Source: Schistosoma mansoni
Lineage: Eukaryota > Platyhelminthes > Trematoda > Strigeidida > Schistosomatidae
DNA length: 64,000 nucleotides
Direction of reading: 5' to 3'
NCBI RefSeq assembly: GCF_000237925.1
Contig: NC_031499.1
Coordinates: 3,178,775-3,242,774, forward strand
The stretch's first letter is position 1, and each line of letters begins with the position of its first letter. This document shows, in pieces, positions 12,776 to 39,200 of the stretch. A program made the position numbers and the translations under genes. Below the pieces are notes generated by a model. The model saw only the letters and a list, made by a program, of their open reading frames with translations. It did no database searches and was not told the DNA's origin.

Positions 12776-13570
12776 TAGTAACTTGGGTTACCGGAATTGC
12801 GGAAAACAGTATTTGGAAACTTGAAACGATAAGCGGTCTAAGTTGTATGTATACAAAAGCCATAAGCAGAAAACATCCTACAATTCTTGACCATCAATCC
12901 CTTCATAGCATTGTTTGTTTATGGTGAGTAATGCTGGGATCAGACATTATTTTAGGTAGGAATAGTAAATCGACTTGGGTGATCGAGGCATATGTTGCGA
13001 ATGCACAGCTACTCTAACGTGTTCCGTTAGCGAACGTAAGATAGATGACCAAGGGTGGCCGAATCGTAACACAAATACGTTCTTTAAATTATGGACTCCC
13101 AGTATAAGCAGTGCCAAGAAGCACAGATTTTCTGATTGGATTACACGGGCTATTCGTCAACCTGCGGCTTGTGATTTGAAATCACATAGCTAGAACTCAG
13201 TGTCAGTGAGCTACAAGCATCCATCTTATTGATTTTCTTTTACACATCGCAATCGTCCATTCTAAATCATGTTTAGTTTTGCAATGCTTTCAACAGCACT
13301 CCAGATAATCCCTTAGCTATACTTGATATTCATCTTGATATCCTGTGCTGGTACGAGGTATGTCAACTTGAAATAGTAAATATTTGTCACTAATTTCCAT
13401 GTTACTAACAGCTGACCATATGAAATGTATGGACAGAATGGTTTTCCTGAACTTAGTACCCAGATGATAAAAAATGAAATGAATTTTAAAGTTAGCAATT
13501 TATTAGGCAAAGAAAGAAAAACTTCACTATGTATACTGATAAAAACTCGATTAATAATGAACTACAGAGG

Positions 13571-27193
<13,623 letters not shown>

Positions 27194-27339
27194 CTAAAAT
27201 CGGAATACACAAAAGTAAAGTACAACTCACTACAAATAGGTGTGATGATTGACGTCCAAAGTTTCTAAAAAGACTCCCATCTGATCTACACAATAACTGT
27301 GATAATAAGACAGGTTAGAACTAATTACCTTGAGTGATA

Positions 27340-30300
27340 CGGAGCCGAAAGTACGTAAGGCCATAATCCGACCTTGTTAGTGTTAAGAGATAGCGTACAC
27401 TTTGAATGGTCTCTTAACCTTCTGATCTACAAATGGTTCAAATGGTTGAGGACGGAATAGAAGAAGCTTTCGCTTAACGGGCTTCCGTGTCTAGTAAGAG
27501 TGGATCACCAATACCTACAGGCAAGAACCTAGGTATATTAACGATAATAGAGGAAAAAAGGAATTCGGTAAATCAAAATAATATGTTATCCTTAGTCCTT
27601 AAGAATAAGTCAAGTTTCCTCTTAAAGGACTCCTGGGAAGTCGCTTGGACTAGCTCAGTCGGCAGCGAATTCCAGCATTTGACAACTCTTACGGAGTAGA
27701 AGTTGTGTTCTGCTATGTTGGGTCTCCAGTTTCTGGGTGTTACTTCTTAGGTTAGTATTGTGACTAAGCATAAGAAGATATTTAAGGAGATGACCAGAAG
27801 TGTTAAGGATACTGTAAGTCATAAGAAGGTCACCTCTAAGACGCCTGTACTCTAACGGGTAAAGGTTAAGTGATTTGAGGCGCTCTTCATAAGGTTTGAA
27901 TTTGAGTCCCCGAACTGATTTCGTAGCTCGACGTTGGATACGTTCCAGAGTGTCCTTATCCTTTTGGAGGGAGGGAGGAAATACTATGTTTCCGTACTTT
28001 AAATGGGGGCGAATAAAACTGTTGAGGATTATGTGGAAAGTTCTACCATCAAACTGGCCAAAAGTGAGCTTCAGTGTTACCAGTGCAAGGTTTGCTTGAA
28101 AGGCGTTTTTGTCACAGTTAGCATACGACTTCAGGCCGTAGGGCACCAACACTCCTAAATCTTTTTCGACTTGGGAAACTTCTAGAGAGGAGTTACGTAA
28201 GTTGTAACTATAGTCTGCAACAAGTCGCAGATGGACTACTTTGCACTTTGAAGTGTTGAAGGTAAGTCCGTTGTCGTCTGCCCAACTTTGAAGTTGATTC
28301 AGATTCCATTGAAGTGCTAGTATATCCTTATGGTAACGTATCTCTCTCTAAATTTTCACATCATCAGCAAAAAGCAATAAGTCGGATGAAACTTGTTGAG
28401 GAAGATCGTTAATGTAAATAAAGAAGAGAAGAGGTCCTAGTATTGGGTCCTGGGGGACCCCACCGGGACATTCCATAGCCTGAGAGAGAGTGAAGTTAAC
28501 CCTGACCTTAAAATGTCGGTTTTCTAGATATGAAGTGAGCCAGTCAATCAGAGGGGGTTTGATACCCAATCGTCTAAGCTTATTGATAAGACATATGTGG
28601 TTGACCCTATCAAAAGCTTTTGAGAAATAGAGGTAAATGACGTCAACCTTTCCCTTTTGATCAAGGATGGTTGCCATCTATCCACCGCAGTCAGCAGGTT
28701 GGTCATACAAAAATGACCCTTTCTGAAAGCATGATGTTGAGGTGAGAACTTTAAGGATAATTAGTATTCTTATATACCGTTGTATATTAAAGATTCCATA
28801 ATTTTAGAAGGTATGGAGAGAAGGACCACTGGTCGGTAGCTTGAAAGTTCACTGGATCGACCTCCTTTGAAAATTGGTGTGATGTGAGCCAGCTTCCAAA
28901 TTTCCGGCAGTTGGCCTCGGCTTAGCGAGTGTGAAAACATCAAGCTAAGTGGTGATGCCAGGATTGAAGTTGCTTCCCTCAATATAGCAGAATGAACCAT
29001 ATCCGGACCGGGAGAAGTGTCTTTTCTTATGTGCTGCAGTTTACGGAGCACCAGGTCAGCGCTCAGGTCCACTTCGGAAGGTCCTGTGCAGGTACAGGTG
29101 AAGTTTTCGTCAGTATAGTTGGTGTGGGGCGGTTGAAATGTCTGAGAGTATTGTTCAGCCAAAAGATTAGTGGCATCACCGTTGTTATTGGTCGGACCAT
29201 TAGGACCTAGCAGTTAAGAAACTTCACTTTTGCCTTGTCGAAGAGAAGCTGCGTAACGGAATAAGCTTTTCGGATTGGAGACGAATTTATCGATAACCTT
29301 GGTCTGGTACTGAAGCCTGTCTTCTCTTATTGCCTTTGTGCATATGTTCCTTATATGTCTGTATTGCCTGTACGCGCCGTTATTGTCAGTTCGTGTATAT
29401 TCGGCCAAACAATGCCTTTTGCAGCTTAGCAAACGAAGAATGCGCTTCTTGATTATTATAGGTTGTTTGTAGATTTTTGGGACCATTTGAGGAACTGAAT
29501 GCTCAGTAGCACATAAGATCGTGTGCAGTAGGAAATTCCGATGAGCATCCACTTCAAGTTGAGGGTGAACATCCCAATCCACCTGTTGTAGATAGTCCTG
29601 TAAAGCTAACACATTCAACCGTTTGAAATTCCACTGCCTGTTGTTAGTGGGATATCTTAGCTCCGTTTTGCTGACAAAACCGAATGATAGGACAGCGTGA
29701 TCACTTTTCCCCAGGGGAGCCAGGATTGAGAGGTCGTCGACTAGGAATTCCTCATTTGGGAATACCCAGTCTAAGCGTGACGGCGTCTGACTGTTTCTCC
29801 AACGAGTTGCCGACTTCACATTTTCGAATAATCCCAGATCATCGATGAGGTTAAAGAACAGAGCTTCAGTAGAGTTGTCACCTCCAATGTAGGTATGTTC
29901 AGCGAAGTTGATTCTAGGATGATTGAAGTCCCCTAGAATCAGGATATAAGAGAATCCAAGATGCGTAGGGCGGGTTTATCCTTCCAACAAACGATCATCA
30001 TACTCGATGTCGTCAGGGGGCTTCCTGTAGATGACCGCAACTAGACACCTCGAGGTGGTAGACAATCTTACTGAGCACCACACCGATTCATCAAGATTGA
30101 GAAACTCTTGGTTGTGAAGTTGGTGCGTCTCAAGGCATGACTGTATGTATAATGCTACCCCGCCCCCCATTCCAATTTTCCTGTCGTTGCGGAAAAAAAG
30201 ACATTCAGGTATTGCTAACTCCTGGTCCGTAAATTGAGACGACATTCAAGTTTCGGATATTCCTATCAGGTGAGCATCACTAGCGTTGCTAAGTTCACGT

Positions 30301-31560
30301 AGCTCATCCATTTCGTTTGTCAAACTCGCGGAGTTCATGTATAAGCAGTTTATGCTCTCCATTTGGAACGTGTGGGCTTCTTCCTGTGTGTATATATGAG
30401 CCTTGCGCGAGTGGACAGGTAGCCTACCTATACAATGTTTACCGAGTTGGTAGTCCCTGTTCTTTACACGTTTTTTTATGATCAAGACAGTCCCCAAGTG
30501 TAAACATCAGCCCCAGCTTGCGTTTGTGCTTGATCCTGCTGTCGTGTGGCCTATCCGGATGCATATGGATGCCAGTTGGCAACCGACGTTTTAGCCGCCA
30601 TATGGGAGGAGGGGAAGATTATCTTCAATAGCCGGGGTCTAGAGTTTCCGTCTTTCTTGGCTAGTCGCATTACTTGTTGGGTCAATATGTTCTTGAGTTT
30701 TAAGGAATGCTTAATGAATTTCCATTCCCGAATATCAGAGTTTGCTTCAGTTGGGTCCATATTTTCCGGTACACCTTGCACAATGATATTTCTTCCGCGG
30801 AAAAACGCCTCGCGAGATTCCTTAGGGATGTTCCAGACGAGATCCCGTTCAGAAAACGGTATGCCGGGCAGTATTCTTACGTTCCCATCGGATTTCAGTA
30901 AGTGACTCACTAGCAGGACGTCCTCTACGTCGGAAGCATTCTTAAGTGTAACACGAAGCAGACTCGGGTGGTTTTGGTGGTTAGAGTCCTTTTCCTGAGT
31001 AAGCCGTGTGACCGTCAAAGGCTACATCCTAGGGAGTTCAAGCCTCTTGTTCAATTCTCCCCAGAGCATCCTATAATTTTTGTCCTGTATACTGAGAGGA
31101 AGGTCAGGGTTGTCAATAAGGTTCACGATTATGACAGAGTCGTCAAGAACCGTAATTGATTTCCCAGGTTTTCCAGGGCGTTTAGGTTCGGTACCTTGTT
31201 GTTTGGATGTCGAAGCGCGTTCTCGATTCCTAGGCTCGGTAATGGCCGTGCGGACAGTTTTGGGGGTAGATTGTGCTGTCAAGTCACCAATTGATTTCCG
31301 CACAGTACTTGGGATGTTCAGCTTTGGTGGTGACGCTTGGCCCTTTTTACTCCTGTTAACGTGGGTCCAACCCCCTAAAGGTTTTTTAAGAACCACTGTT
31401 TCATTCAAGGACTCTTCCCTGAGGGACCCAAGTTTACTGAGGAAGTCGATCAGCACGTCATCACTCGTGCTTTTACCTGTATAGAATCCCAAATACGTTT
31501 GGGTGAAGAATAACTGTCGGGGATAAATAAGAGACGCGTGTCGCCCAATCGAAATCAGAA
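27340..31560 (-). mobile_element. CR1-like LINE, nearly full-length, degraded
   Basis: Reads leftward. 31492-30551 is the ORF1-like region, with a basic Pro/Ser-rich part and then NIIVQGVPENMDPTEANSDI and MRLAKKDGNSRPRLLKIIFP. 30497-29214 is the endonuclease region (GGGVALYIQS, SVWCSVRLSTTSRCLVAVIY, FLVDDLSILAPLGKSDHAVL). 29162-27655 is reverse transcriptase, with TSPGPDMVHSAILRE, FSKAFDRVNHICLINKL, GVPQDPILGPLLFFIYINDL and LLLFADDVKI, then GLKFKPYEERLKSLNLYPLE. Several frameshifts and stops separate these blocks, for example after FADDVKI at about 28348, so it is not autonomous. The FADD box is intact, so it looks younger than the copy at 984-4420. The 3' limit is uncertain (27300-27480). 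It lies upstream of NDUFV2 exon 27193. Confidence 0.85.
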
Positions 31561-32866
31561 CAAGGTGGTTGGGGTAGCAACGGTTCTAAATTTCATCATA
31601 AATACAAATGTACAATTTTACCTAAACATATATTACCACTTAGTTATTGAACCAATAATTGTTCCCACAATAATCGATCTAAATTACAATAAATAGCAAA
31701 TTGATAAGAAATATAAGAAAATTAACTAACAATCAGAAAAGTAAGTATTATTCTATCCTTTATGGATAGATCAAGTAAAAATCCGCTCAATAGGTTTCTT
31801 TATGACACAAAGTGTTTCAAATTCTGAGAAAGTGCTCCAATTTACAACTAAAATGCACAATCCCAGTCAAGTCAAGCAACACAATCAAAGAGGGAACAAT
31901 CAATATTGCAGCCGCCAGGATAAAATATCAATTACAACAACATACATACAGTTCAAGAAGAAACGTAGAAACTCAGTGAGAGCGAAAAAGAAATGCTGAA
32001 ACTGTTATGAAATGAAACATCACAGTCTCAAATCGATACAAAAAAGATTAACAATAATGTACAAATGAAGGAGTTTTTAGACAACTTGTTCCTCAGACCT
32101 GTTATTAGGGTAATGGTGGTACCCAGCATCACTACAGTATCAGTGTTGCACGTAACACATACCCACCTACGATCAGACTCGCTGAGTCTGCTATAGGCTG
32201 TTAGCGTTAGATATGTGCACGCTTCGTGGAACTAAACTTTGCAGTTGTCACATTGCATGCCAGATATAACAGCGAAACGGCAACCAGGTCTTGTGTATGA
32301 ATTTCTCATGGCTAGGGATATAGACTGTCTTATAAATACAAACAGTAAGTCTAGGACCGTTAAAAGAGACACAATACACAAAAACTGGCAAAAGTGGATA
32401 AAAACGGTTTACGATAAGCTGAAAACTAACCTCTACGTGAAAACTAAAAAAAAACGATAGAGAGCTGAGCAAAACCACAGTTAACTATTAGGTTGAGTGA
32501 AACTCAAAAAAGGCAATCTACCGAACGTATAGCTCAGAACAGATTCTTTAGGTCGGAAATGGTACTTTTGTTGCGTAAGAATACAGCAAAACTTTGAGAA
32601 ATGCAAATCACGTTGAAGATACGACCGGTATTGTAGTTTTGCAACTAAAAACCAGTAACACCTATATTCGAAGCGTCCCCAACCAGTTAAAATCAGAAGT
32701 CAGATGCGAAGAGATCGGAAAGATATATTTGATGCGTTATCAATATATCGAGAAGCGTTTACTCTAATCTGGCTAGTGAACGTAGGAGCTGTTTCCCACG
32801 CTGAGTTGTAACGTGATCTGGTACGGATGCATGACCGAAAGCCTCCAGTTGAACAAGTCCACTTAC
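31561..32866. other. Probable NDUFV2 intron 1 sequence, no gene seen
   Basis: AT-rich sequence with short frames that have no recognisable homology. If 32867-32896 is a real NDUFV2 exon, this is the start of intron 1, into which the CR1-like element inserted. Confidence 0.4.
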
Positions 32867-32896
32867 AACAATGTGGTCAGCATCCAATGTCGAACA
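32867..32896 (-). CDS. NDUFV2: Candidate 30-nt NDUFV2 exon
   Basis: The minus-strand sequence between TTTCTAAG and GTAAGTGG is 30 nt and encodes CSTLDADHIV in phase 0. Spliced to the exon at 27193 it gives [14 protein letters not shown], resembling insect NDUFV2 (SDNLFVHRDTPEDN). Phase, donor strength and position upstream of the first clear exon all fit. The match is short, and the first exon with the ATG was not found. A basic stretch on the same strand near 33285 (MIRFSKDLLRFDFETK) could supply a presequence, but its splicing is unclear. Confidence 0.35.
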
Positions 32897-33428
32897 CTTA
32901 GAAATTTATTGATTTTGGGGCATTATTTACAGCTACATCGTTAGGACTAAGCTTCCCGTTCGAAAAGTGCGCGTATGTTGTCTTTGAGTCCACTACAAAG
33001 CTGTTGGATATTTGACTCATACAAGAAAAGATCAGATAAACATGGAAGCCGCCTGAAATAGAAGCAACACAATCTTTCGGCTTTCTATCCTTAAAACACA
33101 AATCTAAATGCATGATCGAACCCAGAAGCCACTAAAAGAGCGCGCACGATGATCAGGTACTGTGTAAGTGGTTTGTGCTCCAATTATTTATATCTTAGTG
33201 TGTTTTTGCGGCAGGATTCTACTGCGGAGTTTTGTTTCAAAATCAAAACGAAGTAGGTCTTTTGAAAACCTTATCATATTGGTCTAGATTAAAAATGTGG
33301 TCACGCCAATCGAACTTGGCGAACGTCTCCTAACAACAGTTAAAGGATTATTAGAACAGAAGAATAAACCTAAATAGCTGTATATCTATCATATCGCAAA
33401 TTTTCTGTGTCAACAACAGCACAAAGTT
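32897..33428. promoter_or_regulatory. Divergent intergenic region, NDUFV2 / DEX1-like
   Basis: About 0.5 kb separates the leftward NDUFV2 gene from the rightward DEX1-like ATG at 33429. Both promoters are expected here. No TATA box or initiator could be assigned with confidence. Confidence 0.4.
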
Positions 33429-36239
33429 ATGAATCTTATCATCACGTTTCTCAGTGTTTTACACTTTTTGCTTTCCCCATGTTACACATTCATTTTACCC
33501 AAGAGTATTAGAAATATTTCTTCGCAAAATGCATTTTTTATTTCTGACTGGCTCGTTAAAACCAGTAGATTGCATGTAGCATCCAATCCTTTAGTAGAGG
33601 ATATCGATTTAGATGGAAATCTTGATGTTTACTTTTCTACAGTAGATGGTGTACTTTACGGCATTTCGAACGTTCTTAAATGTGTTTCAGGAAATCCATG
33701 CAGTATTCACTATGAGAATTGGCCCGTAACTCACCATGGCGAAATCTTCTTCTCGACTCCACTTGCGGTAAGAAAACAGAATATTGCTAATTAATTGTAG
33801 CGGTTTTAAAATTCTGTTACTTCTTTAGTCCGTAGCTACATAACAGTGGTAGGCATTTAGCTTTCTATTTTTGTTTAGTAAAAATAGCTAAAATTCCTGG
33901 CTAACACACTTCATACTAGCTACGTAGCGAGCATGTGTTAAGATTTGCCGCAGTGTTTGTGGTCAGTTGTATGATGTTAACGTTGTATCACCAAGATAAG
34001 TGATTTATAGGGTCCATGCTAGTCGCTTGATATAACATTTTATGCACAACTAGGTGGATAGATTTTGAGCTGATAAGAACCAGTGGAGCTGACGTGACTT
34101 TTCAAGTTGCTTACTAATAGGTAAATGTCAACAGCTTCCGAATGGGAATTCGGAATATCTAACGGTTAAAAACACTGTCTTCCTTTGCTGGTAGGTTAAC
34201 CACATTAGAAACTGCGACCAGTGTCATTCCAATCTTGAACCGCTGTGCAGTAGGCATAGCAATATCAATCAACTGCTTTCTTTGATGTTGGGGATACAAC
34301 ATCTCACTCAATCACTTGCAGTCACAGGACTTATGGGATGGGTTTTGGAACCACGTGAATACGTTTGCTAGAATGGTTAGACAAAGTCAGTCGGTAACAG
34401 CGCAAAACTTGGTATTTACGTACATTGGTTTAAAGGGAAAGTTCGGATCTCAATTATTTCTGAGGTTGATTAATCTTTTCAGGCCATTGTCTTGTATTCA
34501 TACTCGATCCACTTTTTTATATCCTCTGGTTACCCGGTTCTGTACCGTCGCAACGCTGAATTCCAGTAGGTGACCAAATGTATGAATTTCAGTAAATACA
34601 TCACTGAGTATGAATTTTTCTCTGCGTTGTATGAACTCGTAAAACTTGTGTTAATTAGTACACCAGTCTTCTCATGCTTTACGAAATCCGGTCTTCATCA
34701 TGGTATTTACCGACGATAAAGGATTTGGCAGCTACTCATAAGCTTAGTCTAGACTTAGCTACACGTATTCTGTGATAATATATGGTCATTAAGATGTCGA
34801 CAATCTATCTACTGGTTGAATGTTGGGTTCTTAAATTAGTAGTTTCTTAAACCAATATCTGTGCCTTCGACAAAATTGAGACTTCGAAGTATTACTCTTT
34901 GATCACTGACCACACAAACGGGTTGTGTAGAACCACTTTGGAACACATCTGAAGAAACGTTTGGTTTGACAGTAAGAATTGAGGTATCTGAGCGGTAAAT
35001 TGCATTAGATATTATGGATTACTCAATAATAAACTCTTCACACATACCAAAGAACAGTTGTTTTTGTGGATCTACACCCCAGACCTTATTTCTGTGTCTT
35101 TCCTCTCCATGTTTTTGTGAATCAGTTAGTCTTTTTTTACCTAACTGCCTTTGATGCAGTACATGTGGATGTCATGAATTTTTAGCAGTCAATTTCTTCA
35201 AAACATAGGTTTTGATTATGATATGAGAAAAGAGATGTTGATGAGAAAGAAAGTTATGAAGCCTTACCCACTACAGTAGCTAAAACATGCGTTACAAGCA
35301 CTTATCCGCTGTCAACTCACCAATTTATCTAGGCATCCAGGTTTGGGCATAGTTTCTTTTACAGAAATCAAAGCCATAGATGAGGTAAGGAATAGTGTTA
35401 GCATTTGGCTGCGATATCAAAGTATGTAGAGCGGAGTTTGGACTTATCGTGAATGTGCGATCTTCGAATATAATTCACGGGAGAGGAAATCAATTAAGAT
35501 GAATTCCCGTTACACCGAATTGTTCAGTGTAAATTCTGCTCATGGACTTCTAGTACGTTCTTACTATGATTTATGTTAGTGAAAAATACTTAGTTCATAG
35601 ATTTTATTCACTGCAGTCGATCTAACTTGAATTAGACTGGAGTCGTCATCAACAAAGTTTCAATTATTAAATGAGTTTTTACTCTGATTATTGATTCAGA
35701 GAAGAGAATAAAGGAAGTCTCATTTACTGTATTCAAGTGTGAGTTACCAGATATTTATGTAGCGCACGACCGCGTGAGGACGTATAGCCCAGTGATTGGA
35801 ACTTGGGTGCTTTAATGACTAAGCTATCGCTTTACCGTTATGCTATGCAGGGCATAAGTTGAGTAGATGAACTCAGAGTAATCAAATGACAACACCAGCG
35901 TTCCTAACTGCCATTTTGAATTATATCAGAAGGGTCTAAGTTGAAAATCTGTAGCAGTGGCTCCGATTTATTTTTTATGTCGCCTGACCTGTCATGATTG
36001 TGGGTCTCCCTTCCCCAAATTGTCTTCATCCCCATTCTTATCTTATGCAATCTTACTGTTCTTTGTCCCTTATATTTTCTCATGGGGTTTCCCCTCTGTT
36101 CCTATGCAGAGTGTGGTAGCTTAAATTGAGACAGTGATGATTGTCTTTTTTTTCGGAAGAAAAATATCTCAACTATTACATTAACCTTAGGGAGGAATTT
36201 TTCGGAAGAAAAATACTCTGGTGTTTTAAAATTAGTTGT

Positions 36240-36296
<57 letters not shown>

Positions 36297-39200
36297 CAAG
36301 TAGTTATTCCCGGACCTGTCAAAAGTGCACTCTAGTAATCACAAACAGACCACCTTTTGAAGACATGAATGGACCGTGAACTTAAACGTATTATTGTATT
36401 GAACTACATATAAATAAAACGCGTAATTATGTACAGAGCATTTTTCATTTGACACAAATATCCCATAGATACTTAGTTATTCAACTAAAGTAGTATAGTT
36501 AACTGCAAACAAGAAAACTGGATGTACATGGTTACATGAAGGCTTACTGTATCTTCTCAATGTAAAAAGATTTTAACCTATGGTTATATCCTTCATCACA
36601 TATGTTCACAAAGTGATGCGAAAAAGTTCTTTTTGTTTTTAAAATTATTTTTTTAATGAAGGTGGATGTTTATGCTGAGGGTTTGAAGTCAGTACTTTTT
36701 ATTAGTCACCATGCAACAGTGTTTACTTATGATTATCTTGGGAATTTATTGTCACATTTTCAAGTAAGTCCTACTTTTTCTTCTGAATGAATTAGATAAA
36801 ATAGTTTGTCTATGTTTAGTTATTATGCCCGACTATAGCTGCTACCTTGGCGTAAGGGTCGGCTTGTCTATCGTAGTGATCTGGTTGAGCTATATCTTCT
36901 GGAACAGTTGTTCCTTTAGATCCTATCTTGTTAGAGAGGTAAGTCAGTTGGGGTACAGTAAGATTAAAAGCAGCAAACTCATGATTCGAGGGCTAAGTCG
37001 TACTGTTGAGTGTACCAAAGTGTGATGGCCGTGAGGTTTTTGTATTAGACAACCCGAATCTGGAACAATTCTGTTTTCTCACAATGGAAGGAAGGGGTTA
37101 GAACAGGTAGGCCCTCAAGATCTCACACCTCGCCTTCCATCTTCGGTTTGAGGTATTTTGAAGCATGAAGCTAATATAGTACGAACTTCTGTCAGAAAGC
37201 TGGTATGTGACCAGACTCAAGCATTTGTCCCTTAAGGTGTGTGATCGTGCTTCCAGAACAGTATGAATACTACTAATCTAGTTTCCCTTTCAAGCCTCTC
37301 AAGTAGAAACATCCTTTCACAGTTTCAGGCAACCATAAAGTAATAACTGCCCTCATACCTTTAATAGCACTAGAGATCCTCCTGCCCATGATCAAATCGT
37401 TTCATCACTTCTTAGTATTCCTTATATCCCCATCACCAATCCCTATCCTGTGACTTTCTCCCCAAACTCCATCAATGCTAACTATTTGAGTTCACAACAA
37501 GGAGAGTTCGATTCCGTAAGTTGACAGTTCTTACATCAGTGTCTGTCATTAAAGTGGTACATTAACCTTATACAGGGTCTCTACTCGAACACTATTGTTC
37601 GAGTCAGAAGTCACAGCAAACTGTCATCTGAATCGATAAGTAATCACCCTCAGGATTGTCTTCTCAGATTTTATTTAACTTTGTCATGGACATGCTTTAA
37701 GAGATAATACTCGTCGTCTGAGCTTTCAAGAATTGATCTACCAGGAGATTCAATTGCTGACTTGCAAAACGTAGATGATATAGTTCTGTTTGAAGAAGAC
37801 GCCGACGAAATGCAGAATTTTCTGACCACTTCAAGCAATATGCCAAGTATTTTTGAGACGCGTTTTTCCTCCTCGAGATGCGAAATACTGTTTCAGGACT
37901 GATCTGTGTCAACGCCTGAACTAATGATAGGGCGTGAAGTAGTTGAGTATGTCGATCAATTCACTAATCTCGTAAATCTCATTAGCCATGGTGGATTGAT
38001 ATCTGACAAAATATTGGCACGGATTCAGAAAGCCCAGTTAGTTTTCACTAACTTGCGTCACTTGTGGCATAGGAGACATATCTGTCTGCCGACTGAGGTA
38101 CGAGATTATTGTGTGGCAGTTCGCTTTGAATGAATGTAAAGTGTGACCATTGAGAATGGGGAATATTTGTAGGTTACTGATGTCCGACCATACATGTCTT
38201 CGAAGCATTCTCGTGTATTAGCATTAGTAATACCTTAAGTTTTGCTGAGAAACATTGTAAACTCATGTAAATAATAATGATACCACTAAAAAAAGATAAT
38301 ACTAATTAATATGGGGTTAAGCGTTCGCGCGCGAGATAGAAGGTTCTGGGTCTGAGCCCCGCGTACGTGATCGTGGATGTGCACTGTTGAAGAGCCTTAT
38401 AACAGGAAGAAACAACCGTCCACTGCTCCCAGGTTTTCAATGGTGGTCTAGCTTAGATCGACTTGTGAATTCAACTGTGAAGATAATACTAATGTTGTAG
38501 ATTGTGAATTATCTGAAAGTGCTAATCATTCTTAAGACTTATAGAACTGTAAAGGTACCTGAGATATTTTAGTAAGTAGTCCAGTTGAAATCTATGTATC
38601 TTTTAGTTACCTTCATCTTGTAAACGTGATTGAACCTGGTATGATCGAATTTCCTAAGCTATTCATGTCATTTAGTAGCATGTACTATTCATCTTTGATT
38701 CTGACACTGTAGCATTATGATCGACATCACGTAGATCAGGCGTAACGATTTAAGAGTCCTAGTTTTCAAATAAGAGTTCTCAAATTAGTTGAAGTTTCAT
38801 AGTCCACTTTCACCAAGTTGTTTCCCGCATTCTATCATTTAAAATATTCACATATTTGTTTTAATTTTGGTCGACGAATAAATCTCTCGTTTTTCAATAT
38901 TAGTAAATCTATTTTCTTTCGTCTAGATTCCAGATATCATTCTAGATCGAAATACTTTATCTCAAAGAGATCTTGATAAGAATTTATTTAAATCTATACG
39001 TTGGGCATCTACTGACAATCAATTACCAACACATAGTGAAATGGTTTGTTTTTTATTAATAAATTTATCAAATAGGCCATTAAACTTATTTACTCCATTC
39101 CATTTGAATAAAATGTATTGTAGTGGCCATGCTTCTAATTTTTACTGGTCCTGTATCGTGATTACGTAGGGTGATTAGTGTTAAAGACAAATAAAGTTAA

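Noticed and set aside
32898-33113. A 71-codon minus-strand frame near the divergent promoter
   Set aside because: No resemblance to an NDUFV2 presequence and no suitable splice phase; left unassigned.
34316-34573. An 85-codon frame in DEX1-like intron 1
   Set aside because: No family resemblance and no splice signals that fit the flanking exons.
36102-36335. Open frames on both strands over the TA microsatellite
   Set aside because: Low-complexity translation only.
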